64,000 nt of DNA from Mesorhizobium sp. CAU 1732 (GCF_039888675.1 NZ_JBDQQR010000001.1:2418001-2482000); one strand, 5' to 3'. Numbered from the stretch's first letter, positions 50,480 to 59,647 are shown. The notes: generated from the letters alone by a model not told the origin. Made by a program: numbers and translations.

Positions 50480-50926
50480 GTGCCGGAACGCGTCATGCTG
50501 CGGCCACGCACCATGTATCTCATGAACCAGGCCAACCAGGCTGTGCGCACGCAACTCGAACAGGAATTGCGTGGTCTGGGGCTCACCGGAATCCAATATA
50601 CCGTGCTGAGCATCGTGGATGCGCGCGAGGGGATCTCGTCGGCGCAACTGTCCCGCCGCTTCTTCGTCACCCCGCAGACCATGAACGAAATCGTCTCGGC
50701 ACTGGAACGGCGCGGCTTGCTGTTGCGGCGGGAAAGCCTTGAAAGTAAACGAATCCTGAGCGCCACGTTGACCGATGCCGGCCGCGATGCCTTGGGCCGA
50801 TGCGACGCCGTTGCCGACCGGGTGGAGGGCAAGTTCATGTCGCTTCTGAGCGACGAGGATTTCGCCGCCCTGCGCGCGATCCTGCCGCGGTTCCTCAAGG
50901 CCATCCGGGAGGACGGTGAACGCTAG
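50480..50926 (+). CDS. MarR-family regulator (FerC-like)
   Basis: This 148-residue MarR protein has a winged HTH at about 45-110 (LTGIQYTVLSIVDAREGISSAQLSRRFFVTPQTMNEIVSALERRGLLLRRESLESKRILSATLTDAG). GTG at 50480 is preferred because AGGTGGAG precedes it by seven bases; a TTG at 50459 would add seven residues. It is divergent from ech and the acyl-CoA ligase gene. In Sphingobium the MarR protein FerC represses ferBA and is released by hydroxycinnamoyl-CoA. The same role is inferred here, supported by the palindrome over the ech -10. Confidence 0.9.
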   Translation: MPERVMLRPRTMYLMNQANQAVRTQLEQELRGLGLTGIQYTVLSIVDAREGISSAQLSRRFFVTPQTMNEIVSALERRGLLLRRESLESKRILSATLTDAGRDALGRCDAVADRVEGKFMSLLSDEDFAALRAILPRFLKAIREDGER

Positions 50927-51049
50927 AGCCGGATCCGGCATGCTTGGCTCTCGGCCACGAGGGCTCACACGGCGACGCGCTTCTTCCATCAACTCAACGA
51001 GGCGGGGCGCGTGCCCCGCATCAACGAAGACACTCGTCGCCTGGCGACC

Positions 51050-51886
51050 TTACGACGTTATCAAGTCAGGCAGTTTCTTCCCCAACGTGCCGTCGACATC
51101 GGCCAGGTCAAGCACGACGCTCATATGGTTGAGATGGGGAACCGGCAGCAGGTCCGGGGATTGGCCGGCTGCGGAAAGCTTGTCATGCAAATGCCTCGCC
51201 TGCTGGTGAAACGGCATGGTTTCATCCGCCCCGTAGGCGAGGATGCGTCTCGGGCCGGCGTGGTGGGTCGAGGTTTGCGGCGACCAAGCCGTGGCTTCGG
51301 CATGGGTCATCTGCGCTTCGTTGCGCAGAAAGCTGTCGGGAATGCCGGAGAGATCGTAGATGCCGCTGACCAGCAGCATGGCTTTTATGTCGGGGAGCGC
51401 CGCGGCGACCTCCTCGTCCGGGCCGGTCGCGGCAAGGAAGGAAGACAGGTGCGCGCCTGCTGAATGGCCGCTGACGGTAATGCGTTCGGGATCCGCGCCG
51501 AAATCGGTGGCATGGTTCTGAAGCCACAGCACCGCGCGCCGCACCTGTCCGATCAGCATCGGCAGACGCTGGCCTGGCATCAGGTCGTACTCCACCATCG
51601 CAGCGACCCCGCCCGCCGCAACCACCGGCGCGGCGACGCAGCGATAGTCAGCCTTGTCGCCCGAGCGCCAGTAGCCGCCATGGATGAAGACATGCAATGG
51701 CGCGCCGGCGGCGGGCTTTTCAGGAAAGACAAGATCGAGCACTTCACGTGGCCGGGTGCCGTAAGCGATGTCCGTGCGCATTCGTGCGTGTTCGGAAAGG
51801 ACACGGCTACGCGCAGCGATCTCCGCTGCGATCGCGTCGAAATCAGGCACGAAATCGCGAATGCGATATAAATCTTCGCCGGTCAT
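51050..51886 (-). CDS. Alpha/beta hydrolase (arylformamidase/carboxylesterase-like)
   Basis: This 278-residue hydrolase of the HSL/kynurenine-formamidase group has oxyanion motif HGGYW (69-73), nucleophile Ser142 in VSGHSAGAH, and a probable Asp (GADETMPF) and His (LNHMSVV) to complete the triad. HGGYW is the mark of the arylformamidase-like subgroup, but no kynurenine genes are nearby. GGGGGACC precedes the ATG. It lies 33 bases behind the aldehyde dehydrogenase and is the last gene of an ADH-ALDH-hydrolase operon. An ester or lactone from that pathway is a plausible substrate. Confidence 0.82.
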   Translation of the reverse strand: MTGEDLYRIRDFVPDFDAIAAEIAARSRVLSEHARMRTDIAYGTRPREVLDLVFPEKPAAGAPLHVFIHGGYWRSGDKADYRCVAAPVVAAGGVAAMVEYDLMPGQRLPMLIGQVRRAVLWLQNHATDFGADPERITVSGHSAGAHLSSFLAATGPDEEVAAALPDIKAMLLVSGIYDLSGIPDSFLRNEAQMTHAEATAWSPQTSTHHAGPRRILAYGADETMPFHQQARHLHDKLSAAGQSPDLLPVPHLNHMSVVLDLADVDGTLGKKLPDLITS

Positions 51887-51919
51887 GGCAGGTCCCCCAA
51901 TCTCGATCCGCGACCTGTT

Positions 51920-53383
51920 CTAGAACTCGACGGCATAATATTTCGCTTCCATGAACTCTAGAATGCCGGTCACTCCTCCCTCGCGCCCCAACCCGCTCTG
52001 CTTGACGCCGCCGAACGGCGCGGCAGGGTCCGACATCAGGCCGCGATTGATGCCCAGCATGCCGGTTTCGATGCCTTTTCCGACCCGCATGGCGCGCTTC
52101 AGGTCCCGTGTGTAGACGTAGGCTGCAAGTCCGTACTCGGTATTGTTGGCAAGACGGATTGCCTCCTCCTCCGTTTCAAACCGGTAAACCGGTGCCACCG
52201 GGCCGAAGATTTCCTCATGCGCGATCTCTGCATCGACGGAGACGCCCTCCAGCACAGTCGGCGGATAAAAATAGCCCGTGCCAGGCAGAGGAGCACCGCC
52301 GGTGGTGGTCCGCGCGCCGCGACGGATGGCGTCGGAGACGAGGTGATCGATTTTCTGCACGGCTTTCTGCGTGATCATGGGGCCGCATTGCGTTGCCGGA
52401 TCGTAGCCGGCACCGATTTTCAGCGCGGCCATGCGCGCTGTCAGCCCCGCGACGAAATCGTCGTGGATACCCGCTTGCACGTAAAAGCGGTTGGCGGCGG
52501 TGCAGGCCTCGCCGGCATTGCGCATCTTGGCGATCATCGCCCCCTCCAGCGCAGCCTCAAGGTCGGCATCGTCGAAGACGACGAACGGGGCATTGCCGCC
52601 GAGTTCCATCGAACAGCTCACCACAGTCTTTGCGGCTTCGGCCAGAAGTGTGCGGCCAACGCCGGTCGAGCCTGTGAATGACAGTTTGCGTACGCGCGGG
52701 TCGGCCAGCATCGCGCTGGTGACGGGGCCGGGATTGCGCGTGGTCAGCACATTGACCACCCCGGCCGGCACGCCCGCCTCCGCACCCAGGCGGGCCATGG
52801 CGAAGGCGGTGAGCGGCGTTTCGGACGCGGGCTTCAGGATCACGGTGCAGCCTGCGGCGAGCGCCGGGCCAATCTTGCGCGTCGCCATGGCGGCAGGGAA
52901 GTTCCACGGCGTGATCAGCACGGCGATGCCGATCGGTTCGTGATCGACCAGAATGGTGTGGGAGCCCGAGGGCGTGTGACGGTATTCGCCGGGGATGCGG
53001 GAGGCTTCTTCGGCGTACCACCGGAAAAACTCCGCTGCGTAACCGATCTCGCCGCGCGCGTCCGGCAGGGCTTTGCCGTTTTCCAGCGAGATCAGCGTGG
53101 CGAGTTCCTCGGCATGGTCCGTCATGAGTTGGAACCAGCGGCGCAGGATTTCCGAACGCTGGCGCGCGGGCGTGGCACGCCAGCCCGGGGCGGCCGCCTC
53201 CGCTGCGTCGACCGCGCTCATCGCGTCCGCGATGGTGGCGTCGGGTACTTCGGCGATAACGTCCCCCGTAGACGGGTTCAGCACCGGAATCCCGGCTCCG
53301 GCCTGCCATTGCCCGCCAATATACAAACCTTGCGCGTGCAGAGCGGGATCGGCGTAGCCGGCAAACTTGGTATGGAGTGTCAT
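51920..53383 (-). CDS. NAD(P)-dependent aldehyde dehydrogenase (succinate-semialdehyde dehydrogenase-like)
   Basis: This 487-residue ALDH has catalytic E260 (MELGGNAPF) and C294 (NAGEACTAANRF), with LITPWNFP (156-163) and FTGSTGVG (236-243) for cofactor binding. The overall pattern, including LENGKALPDARGEIGYAAEFFRWYAEEA, fits GabD-type succinate/glutarate-semialdehyde dehydrogenases. AAGGATC precedes the ATG. It follows the iron alcohol dehydrogenase gene by 20 bases, so the pair can oxidise an alcohol to the acid via the aldehyde. It might also accept vanillin from the Ech reaction, but position argues against that. Confidence 0.9.
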   Translation of the reverse strand: MTLHTKFAGYADPALHAQGLYIGGQWQAGAGIPVLNPSTGDVIAEVPDATIADAMSAVDAAEAAAPGWRATPARQRSEILRRWFQLMTDHAEELATLISLENGKALPDARGEIGYAAEFFRWYAEEASRIPGEYRHTPSGSHTILVDHEPIGIAVLITPWNFPAAMATRKIGPALAAGCTVILKPASETPLTAFAMARLGAEAGVPAGVVNVLTTRNPGPVTSAMLADPRVRKLSFTGSTGVGRTLLAEAAKTVVSCSMELGGNAPFVVFDDADLEAALEGAMIAKMRNAGEACTAANRFYVQAGIHDDFVAGLTARMAALKIGAGYDPATQCGPMITQKAVQKIDHLVSDAIRRGARTTTGGAPLPGTGYFYPPTVLEGVSVDAEIAHEEIFGPVAPVYRFETEEEAIRLANNTEYGLAAYVYTRDLKRAMRVGKGIETGMLGINRGLMSDPAAPFGGVKQSGLGREGGVTGILEFMEAKYYAVEF

Positions 53384-53403
53384 GATCTCGGATCCTTGGG
53401 CGA

Positions 53404-54603
53404 TCAGTTGAGGGAGTCGCGATCGCCGTGGTAGGCGGCAACGATGAGCCGGTGCATTTCCGGCAAGGGGAGGGGGCGCGGGTTGTTCTGGATCAGCCGG
53501 GCAATGCCACAACTTTGTTCCGCGACCCAATCGATCCGGTCCTCGGCAAGGCCAAGCTCTCGCAGGGTCGAGGGGATGCCGATCCGCGCAAACAGGTCGG
53601 CCATCGCCGCGATCACCTCGTCGCCGCGCGAGAGCCCGACGGCGGACGCGATCTCGTTCAGCTCCGCCGCGATGGCCGGCGCATTCCACTGCATGACGTA
53701 GGGCATCAGGCAGGCTACGCCCGCGCCATGTGCCGTGTGCGTGAGCGCGCCGACCGGATACTGAATGGCGTGGGCGGCAGCCGTGCCTGCGACGCCGAAC
53801 GCCAGACCCGCAAGCGTTGCGCCCATCATCAACTGCTCGCGGGCGACGCGGTCGGTGCCGTCCTTGCAAGCGGCCTCAAGGCCTTGCCAAAGCAGCGCGA
53901 TCGCGCGCAGCGCGAAATGATCCGACAGGCTGTTCTTGCCGACGAACACCCGCTCCTGCGCAATGCCCGGCACAGGCTCACGCCGGATCGCGGTAAAGGC
54001 CTCGATCGCGTGGGTCAGGGCATCGGCGCCGGCGATCGCGGTCAGCGAGGGCGGGCAGGTGATGGTCAGATCGGGGTCGCAGATCGACGCGGTCGGAATG
54101 ATGAAGGGGCTCGAGATGCCGACCTTCAGGCTGCGTTCGCTGTCGGACAGCACCGCGACGGGCGTAACCTCGGAGCCGGTGCCGGCGGTGGTCGGCACGG
54201 CGATAAGCGGCATGACCGGGCCGGGCACATTGTATTCGCCGTAATAATCCTGCGGCCGTCTGCCATGGGTGAGAAGCACGGCGACGCACTTTGCCATGTC
54301 AAGGCAGGAGCCGCCGCCGATGCCGATCACCAGATCGGGGGCGAAGATGCGTGCGGCGTCGGCGCTGGCCTCTGCGGAATCCACGGGGACATCGGGAAGG
54401 GTCGAGCTGTCGATCCGTACTGAAAGGCCAGCCTCCTTCAACTGCGACACCATTTCAAGAAAGTCGGAATCCACGGAAAGGCGGGCATCCGTCACGATCA
54501 GCGCGCGCTGTCCCAGCTTGCGCGCGATGCGGCCCAGGGCATGGCGCTGGCCAGAGCCGAAGATCAGTTCGCGCGGCGCTCTGATCGTACCGAACACAGT
54601 CAT
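53404..54603 (-). CDS. Iron-containing alcohol dehydrogenase
   Basis: This 399-residue group III ADH has GIGGGSCLDMAKCVAVLL (about 94-111), IAVPTTAGTGSEVTPVAVL, ADALTHAIEAFTA with metal ligands Asp and His, and HAIQYPVGALTHTAHGAGVACLMPYVMQWN with the other two His. The ligand set is complete, so an active Fe/Zn enzyme is expected. GGGGAAGGAAAC precedes the ATG. It heads the ADH-ALDH-hydrolase operon and is divergent from the GntR-ABC operon, which very likely shares its substrate. Confidence 0.93.
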   Translation of the reverse strand: MTVFGTIRAPRELIFGSGQRHALGRIARKLGQRALIVTDARLSVDSDFLEMVSQLKEAGLSVRIDSSTLPDVPVDSAEASADAARIFAPDLVIGIGGGSCLDMAKCVAVLLTHGRRPQDYYGEYNVPGPVMPLIAVPTTAGTGSEVTPVAVLSDSERSLKVGISSPFIIPTASICDPDLTITCPPSLTAIAGADALTHAIEAFTAIRREPVPGIAQERVFVGKNSLSDHFALRAIALLWQGLEAACKDGTDRVAREQLMMGATLAGLAFGVAGTAAAHAIQYPVGALTHTAHGAGVACLMPYVMQWNAPAIAAELNEIASAVGLSRGDEVIAAMADLFARIGIPSTLRELGLAEDRIDWVAEQSCGIARLIQNNPRPLPLPEMHRLIVAAYHGDRDSLN

Positions 54604-54659
54604 TTATCGTTTCCTTCCCCTGAGCGATCCTGTCGCAGAACCGTGGCGCCTAAATCAGA

Positions 54660-54690
54660 TATCAGATCGTATATGATAATGTATTTGACA
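54660..54690. promoter_or_regulatory. Divergent AT-rich promoter region with inverted repeat
   Basis: TATCA-N9-TGATA (54660-54678) lies in a strikingly AT-rich patch between the ADH and GntR genes, followed by TTGACA (54685-54690) pointing toward gntR. It is a candidate GntR operator; a good -10 is not visible. Confidence 0.4.
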
Positions 54691-54752
54691 TCGCATATCC
54701 TCTGGGACACATTGCGGCCTGTCAAGACGGCTCTTTGGAAAGAGGAAACCAG

Positions 54753-55439
54753 GTGGCATTCGCGGCGGAACGAGAGACGAGACCAGCCAATGTGCGCCCC
54801 TCCAGCGTGGTGGATGGCGTCTACGACAATATCTACCACCGCCTGATGTCGCTGGAGATCGCGCCGGGCTCGCGTATCCCGATCGACGCGATCGCCCGCG
54901 AGATCAACGTCTCACAGACGCCCGTGCGCGAAGCGCTCAGCCGGCTTGAGCGCGAGGGGCTGGTGCGAAAGGAGCACCTGATCGGTTACAGCGCCGCGCC
55001 ACAGCTCACCCGCAAGCAGTTCGACGATCTTTATACCTTTCGCCTGCTTCTGGAGCCCGAGGGCGCACGGCTTGCCGCCGCCAACATGACGCCCGAGACC
55101 CTGCTGCTGCTGGAAAGCGCTGCCGCCGACATGGAAAACGGCGGCGCGCCGGTCGACCGCAATACGCGGTACTCCCGCTTTGCCCGCGCCGATGCGCATT
55201 TCCATGACGAAATCCTGCGCATCGCCGGCAACGAGGTGATCCGCAACACCCTTTTCAACCAGCATGTCCACCTGCACATTTTCAGGCTGATGTTTCATAC
55301 GCGGGTGACGCAGGAAGCTCTTGAGGAACACGAGGACCTGCTAGCCGCATTTCGCGCCGGTAATCCGGAGGCAGCCCACAAAGCGATGCACACGCATATC
55401 GCGCGCTCGCGAGATCGCCTGCTTTCGGCATTCGAATGA
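54753..55439 (+). CDS. GntR-family regulator (FCD/FadR subgroup)
   Basis: This 228-residue regulator has an N-terminal winged HTH at about 20-85 (VYDNIYHRLMSLEIAPGSRIPIDAIAREINVSQTPVREALSRLEREGLV) and a C-terminal all-helical FCD domain. The domain's metal-binding residues show as D (ADAHFHDEIL), H and the late HEDLLAAF and HTHIARSR histidines. GTG at 54753 with AGAGGAAACCAG before it is the preferred start. Its stop overlaps the ABC ATPase by 4 bp, so it is part of the operon it presumably controls, along with the divergent ADH operon. Confidence 0.92.
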   Translation: MAFAAERETRPANVRPSSVVDGVYDNIYHRLMSLEIAPGSRIPIDAIAREINVSQTPVREALSRLEREGLVRKEHLIGYSAAPQLTRKQFDDLYTFRLLLEPEGARLAAANMTPETLLLLESAAADMENGGAPVDRNTRYSRFARADAHFHDEILRIAGNEVIRNTLFNQHVHLHIFRLMFHTRVTQEALEEHEDLLAAFRAGNPEAAHKAMHTHIARSRDRLLSAFE

Positions 55440-56986
55440 ACGCGCTGCCATCTTCGCCGGGCGTGGGGGTGCCGCTGGTCGCCATGCGAGCACAGGGCCT
55501 GGGAAAGGCCTATGGCCCGATCACGGTTTTGTCCGATGTGACGATCGACATCCGCGCCGGCGAGGTGCACGCAATCATCGGTGAAAACGGCGCCGGTAAG
55601 TCGACGCTGATGAAGCTTCTGTCCGGCCATGTCGCGCCAACTGCCGGCCAGATCAGCATGGATGATCTGCCGGTCGATTTCGCCGACGCGGTCGGAGCCG
55701 AGGACGCAGGCATCGTCCTGGTGCATCAGGAGATATTGCTTGCCGCGGACCTGACGGTCGCGCAGAACCTGTTTCTCGGCCGCGAGCTCGGCCGCGGTCT
55801 GCTGGTCGATGACCGCGCCATGAACCGCAGGACCGCGGACATCCTGAAGCGCATCGGCTGCGTCGCGCGCCCGGATGACCGCGTCGGCGATCTGCCGCTC
55901 GCGCAGCGCCAGCTCGTGCAGATCGCGCGGGCGCTGCTGGAGGAGCGCAAGGTCGTTATTCTCGACGAGCCGACCGCGGTGCTTGCCAACACCGAAGTCG
56001 CCGCGCTTCTGGATGTCGTGCGCAGCCTGCGGGAACATGGCGTCGGCGTTCTCTACATCTCGCATCGCCTCGACGAGATTCAGGCGCTTGCCGACCGCAT
56101 CACGGTGCTGCGCGACGGACGGATGATTGGGACGTGGCCCGCCTCCGAACTGAGCCAGCGACAGATGGCCGAACTGATGGTCGGGCGTGAGCTTGCCATG
56201 CTCTATCCGCCCAAGCGCCAACCCGTATCGCAGCCGCCGATCCTTGAGGTTCACGACCTGGCGGTGGACCACGGAGAGGAAAAGGCGTCCTTCGTGCTGC
56301 ATCCCGGCGAGGTGTTGGGCATCGGCGGCATGATCGGTTCGGGCCGAACCGAATTGCTGGAAGGCCTGATGGGGTTGCGACCGTCCCACGCGGAAAAAGT
56401 GGTGCTGAACGGCAAGGCCATGACGCATCGGTCCGTCGGTACGATGATGGCGGCCGGGCTCGTCTATCTGACCGAGGACCGCAAGGGCAAAGGTCTGCTT
56501 CTGGACGAGCCGCTTGCACCGAACCTGACGTTGCAGGCACTCGACACCGTCAATCCGGGGGCCGTGCTTCACAGGCGGGGCGAGTTCGCGGCACTTCGAA
56601 AAGCCGTCAGCGACTACGATATCAGGGTGCGTTCGCTCACGCTCGATGTGGGCAAGCTTTCGGGTGGAAATCAACAGAAGCTGCTTCTGGCGAAGGTCAT
56701 GATGACCGATCCGTCCGTGATCGTCATCGACGAGCCGACCCGTGGCATCGACATCGGGAACAAGAGCCAGATTTACGATTTCATCGACGCGATGGTGCGG
56801 GCAGGCAAGGCCTGCATCGTGATCTCGTCGGAATTGCAGGAGCTGGTCGGGCTCGCGGATCGCGTGCTTGTCATGCGCGGCGGTCGCATCGTCGCGGAGC
56901 TGCAAGGCGACGCGATCACCGAACAGAACGTCGTCTACGCCGCGACAAGCAGCGGCCACGACGTGGAGGGGGAGAAATTGACATGA
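55436..56986 (+). CDS. Sugar ABC transporter ATP-binding protein (RbsA/XylG type)
   Basis: This 516-residue tandem ATPase has a first domain with Walker A GENGAGKST (about 53-61), VHQEILLAADLTVAQNLFLGRE and Walker B VVILDEPTAVL. The second domain has the usual degenerate P-loop (GIGGMIGSGRTELLEGLMG) and signature KLSGGNQQKLLLAKVMMTDPSVIVIDEPTRGIDIG. This layout is specific to the carbohydrate uptake family 2 (ribose, xylose, inositol, autoinducer-2 and others). It overlaps the regulator gene and the permease gene by 4 bp each. Confidence 0.95.
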   Translation: MNALPSSPGVGVPLVAMRAQGLGKAYGPITVLSDVTIDIRAGEVHAIIGENGAGKSTLMKLLSGHVAPTAGQISMDDLPVDFADAVGAEDAGIVLVHQEILLAADLTVAQNLFLGRELGRGLLVDDRAMNRRTADILKRIGCVARPDDRVGDLPLAQRQLVQIARALLEERKVVILDEPTAVLANTEVAALLDVVRSLREHGVGVLYISHRLDEIQALADRITVLRDGRMIGTWPASELSQRQMAELMVGRELAMLYPPKRQPVSQPPILEVHDLAVDHGEEKASFVLHPGEVLGIGGMIGSGRTELLEGLMGLRPSHAEKVVLNGKAMTHRSVGTMMAAGLVYLTEDRKGKGLLLDEPLAPNLTLQALDTVNPGAVLHRRGEFAALRKAVSDYDIRVRSLTLDVGKLSGGNQQKLLLAKVMMTDPSVIVIDEPTRGIDIGNKSQIYDFIDAMVRAGKACIVISSELQELVGLADRVLVMRGGRIVAELQGDAITEQNVVYAATSSGHDVEGEKLT

Positions 56987-57984
56987 CCGCAGCGACTGAA
57001 ACCGTCGCGGCCACCCATGAAGGCCGTCGAATGACCATCCGCTGGAGCGACCTCGCACCCTTCATCGCACTGGCCGTGATCATCCTGCTCGGCACGTTGA
57101 TCAACTCCAACTTCATGTCGTCGGCGAACCTGATGAACGTGATCACGCGCAGCGCCTTCATCGCGATCATCGCTGTTGGCGCGACCTTCGTGATCTCATC
57201 GGGCGGTCTGGACCTGTCGGTTGGCTCGATGATGGCCTTCGTCACCGGCATCATGATCATGGTGATGAACGGACTGGCGCCGTCCTACGGAAGCTGGGCG
57301 ATCGTGATGGGCGCAGGCGTGGCGCTGGTGGTCGGCGCGTTGTGCGGGCTGTTCAATGGCCTGATCATCACGATCGGCCGAATAGAACCGTTCATCGTCA
57401 CCCTCGGCACGATGGGGATATTCCGGGCGTTCATCACCTTCATGACCGATGGCGGCTCGCTGCCGATCGACCGCAGCCTGCGCGAGGCCTATCGCCCGGT
57501 CTATTTCGGCAACTTTTTCGGAATTCCATATCCTGTCCTCATCACGCTCGTGGTGGTGCTTCTGGGCGCGTTTCTGCTCTATCGCACCAAGTACGGCCGC
57601 CGCTTGACGTCGGCGGGGTCCAACGCGGAAGTCGCGCGCTTTTCCGGCGTCCATGTCGGGCGCGTGCGCACCATCGCCTACGTCATTCAAGGACTGTGCG
57701 TAGCGGTCGCCGCCATCTGTTACGTCCCGCGCCTCGGCGCGGCGACACCCACAACCGGACAGCTTTGGGAACTGCAGGTCATCACTGCAGTCGTTATCGG
57801 CGGAACGCTCTTGCGAGGAGGCAAAGGGCGTATCTGGGGCACCGTCGCCGGTGCCCTCATACTGGAGGTGATCGCGAACGTCATGGTCCTGTCGGACATG
57901 GTTTCCGAGTACCTCGTCGCAGCAGTGCAGGGCGCAATCATCATCATCGCGATGCTCGCGCACCGCTTCACCAGCCGCCGCTGA
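56983..57984 (+). CDS. Sugar ABC transporter permease (RbsC type)
   Basis: This 333-residue permease has about ten helices. Family marks are the FVISSGGLDLSVGSMMAFVTGIM segment, LCGLFNGLIITIGRIEPFIVTLGTMGIFRAF and TSAGSNAEVARFSGVHVGRVRTIAYVIQG, followed by VIGGTLLRGGKGRIWGTVAGALIL. It transports the ligand of the binding protein encoded 36 bases downstream. Start and stop overlaps with neighbours support co-translation. Confidence 0.95.
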   Translation: MTAATETVAATHEGRRMTIRWSDLAPFIALAVIILLGTLINSNFMSSANLMNVITRSAFIAIIAVGATFVISSGGLDLSVGSMMAFVTGIMIMVMNGLAPSYGSWAIVMGAGVALVVGALCGLFNGLIITIGRIEPFIVTLGTMGIFRAFITFMTDGGSLPIDRSLREAYRPVYFGNFFGIPYPVLITLVVVLLGAFLLYRTKYGRRLTSAGSNAEVARFSGVHVGRVRTIAYVIQGLCVAVAAICYVPRLGAATPTTGQLWELQVITAVVIGGTLLRGGKGRIWGTVAGALILEVIANVMVLSDMVSEYLVAAVQGAIIIIAMLAHRFTSRR

Positions 57985-58020
57985 GACATGCGGCAACCAA
58001 CTTTAGTGGAGGAGAAGAGA

Positions 58021-58989
58021 ATGAACGTGAATATCAACAAAGCGCGGATGTTCGTATCCGCAGTTGCACTCGCCTGCCTCGTGCCGCTGGGTGCGGCTCA
58101 AGCGCAGGAACGTGACGTGACGATCGCCGTGTCGATCCCGGCGGCGACCCATGGCTGGACAGGCGGCGTCGTCTACCATGCGGAACAGGCGGCAAAGGAA
58201 ATCGAAGCCGCGTTCCCGCATATCGACGTGGTTGTCTCGACCGCCGCCTCGGCAACGGCGCAGGTCTCATCCCTCGAAGATCTTTCGGCCACGCGCAAGC
58301 TCGACGCACTGGTGATTTTGCCGTTCACGTCCGAGGAACTCACCGGCCCCGTTGAGCAGGTCAAGTCGAAGGGCACCTTCATCGCGGTCGTGGATCGCGG
58401 TCTGAACGACCCGTCGATTCAGGACCTCTACGTTGCTGGCGACAACATCGCAGTGGGGGCGAACACCGCGCATTGGCTGAGCGACAAGCTGGGCGGTGAG
58501 GGCGAAATCGTGGTGCTCCGCGGCATTCCGACCGTCATCGACGACGAGCGCATCAAGGGCTTTTCGGACGTGATGGCCGAAACCAACATCAAGATCCTCG
58601 ACATTCAGTACGCAAACTGGAACCAGGACGAGGCCTTCACCCTGATGCAGGACTATCTCGCCAAATATCCGAAGATCGATGCGGTATGGGCAAATGACGA
58701 CGACATGCTTCTCGGCGTGATCGAAGCCGTGGACCAGGCCGGCCGCCAGGACATCAAGTATGCGCTGGGCGGCAACGGCATGAAGCAGGTGATCGAGATG
58801 GTCAAGGAAGGCAACGCGCGCACGCCAATTTCGACGCCGTACCCGCCATCAATGATCAAGTCGGCGATCTACATGACGGCTGGCCAGTTCGCAGGACAGG
58901 CGCCGATGCGCGGATCGTTCCTGCTGGATGCTCCGCTGATCACCCCGGAAAACGCGGATCAGTTCTACTTCCCTGAATCGCCGTTCTGA
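58021..58989 (+). CDS. Sugar ABC transporter substrate-binding protein (RbsB/periplasmic-binding type)
   Basis: This 322-residue protein has a signal peptide (ARMFVSAVALACLVPLGAAQA, cut before QERDV) and a type 1 periplasmic fold. It shows VTIAVSIPAATHGWTGGVVYHAEQAAKEI, LDALVILPFTSEELTGPVEQVKSKGTFIAVVDRGL, AGDNIAVGANTAHWLSDKLGGEGEIVVLRG and WANDDDMLLGVIEAV. ATHGWTGGVVYH replaces the more usual ...PFWVA pattern at the ligand cleft, a feature of the group that binds non-ribose polyols or related ligands. GGAGGAGAAGAG precedes the ATG. Confidence 0.92.
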   Translation: MNVNINKARMFVSAVALACLVPLGAAQAQERDVTIAVSIPAATHGWTGGVVYHAEQAAKEIEAAFPHIDVVVSTAASATAQVSSLEDLSATRKLDALVILPFTSEELTGPVEQVKSKGTFIAVVDRGLNDPSIQDLYVAGDNIAVGANTAHWLSDKLGGEGEIVVLRGIPTVIDDERIKGFSDVMAETNIKILDIQYANWNQDEAFTLMQDYLAKYPKIDAVWANDDDMLLGVIEAVDQAGRQDIKYALGGNGMKQVIEMVKEGNARTPISTPYPPSMIKSAIYMTAGQFAGQAPMRGSFLLDAPLITPENADQFYFPESPF

Positions 58990-59057
58990 TACCATCTCTG
59001 GCGCCCGGCTCAACGCCGGGCGCCGTTCCCAACATACCTGCAAACAGGAGACCTGCG

Positions 59058-59645
59058 ATGAGCGGCAAGAAAATCCTCATGCTCACGGGCGAGTTCACCG
59101 AGGAATATGAAATCTTTGTTTTCCAGCAAGGCATGGAAGCAGTCGGCCATACGGTCCATGTCGTGTGTCCGGACAAGAAGGCGGGCGACAGGATCAAGAC
59201 CTCGCTGCATGATTTCGAGGGTGATCAGACCTATACGGAAAAGCTCGGCCACTACGCCGACATCAACAAGACCTTTTCCGAGGTGAAGCTGGACGAATAC
59301 CATGCCGTGTATGCGGCCGGCGGTCGCGGTCCTGAATATATCCGCACCGACAAGCGCGTGCAGGACATGGTTCGTCATTTTCACGACGCCGGAAAGCCCA
59401 TCTTCACGATCTGCCATGGCGTGCAGATTCTGATGGCGGTGCCGGGCGTGCTCAAGGGGAAAAAGGTCGCGGGATTGGGTGCCTGCGAGCCCGAGGTGAC
59501 GGCGGTGGGCGGCATCTTTATCGACGTCAAGCCGACGGAAGCCTATGTCGACGGCAACATGGTTTCCGCCAAAGGCTGGACAGGGCTTGCCGCGTTCATG
59601 CGTGAATGCCTGAAAGTTCTGGGCACAAAGATCACCCATACCTGA
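59058..59645 (+). CDS. DJ-1/PfpI family protein
   Basis: This 195-residue protein has the nucleophile elbow FTICHGVQIL (Cys119-His120) and Glu18 or nearby acidic residue (GEFTEEYE) that activates the Cys, with AAGGRGPEYIR at 87-96. Members act as glyoxalases, deglycase-like or amidotransferase-like enzymes; some sit in sugar or polyol catabolic operons. CAGGAGACC precedes the ATG. It is the last gene of the GntR-ABC operon, 68 bases behind the binding protein, and is followed by a hairpin. Its substrate may be an aldehyde or ketone formed from the imported compound. Confidence 0.88.
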   Translation: MSGKKILMLTGEFTEEYEIFVFQQGMEAVGHTVHVVCPDKKAGDRIKTSLHDFEGDQTYTEKLGHYADINKTFSEVKLDEYHAVYAAGGRGPEYIRTDKRVQDMVRHFHDAGKPIFTICHGVQILMAVPGVLKGKKVAGLGACEPEVTAVGGIFIDVKPTEAYVDGNMVSAKGWTGLAAFMRECLKVLGTKITHT

Positions 59646-59647
59646 TC

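Noticed and set aside
51050..51886. Kynurenine formamidase of tryptophan degradation
   Set aside because: The HGGYW motif fits, but kynureninase and tryptophan dioxygenase genes are absent and the gene belongs to an ADH-ALDH operon; a general hydrolase call is safer.
55295..57058. 587-codon minus-strand frame
   Set aside because: Antisense to the tandem sugar ABC ATPase, whose Walker and signature motifs are complete.
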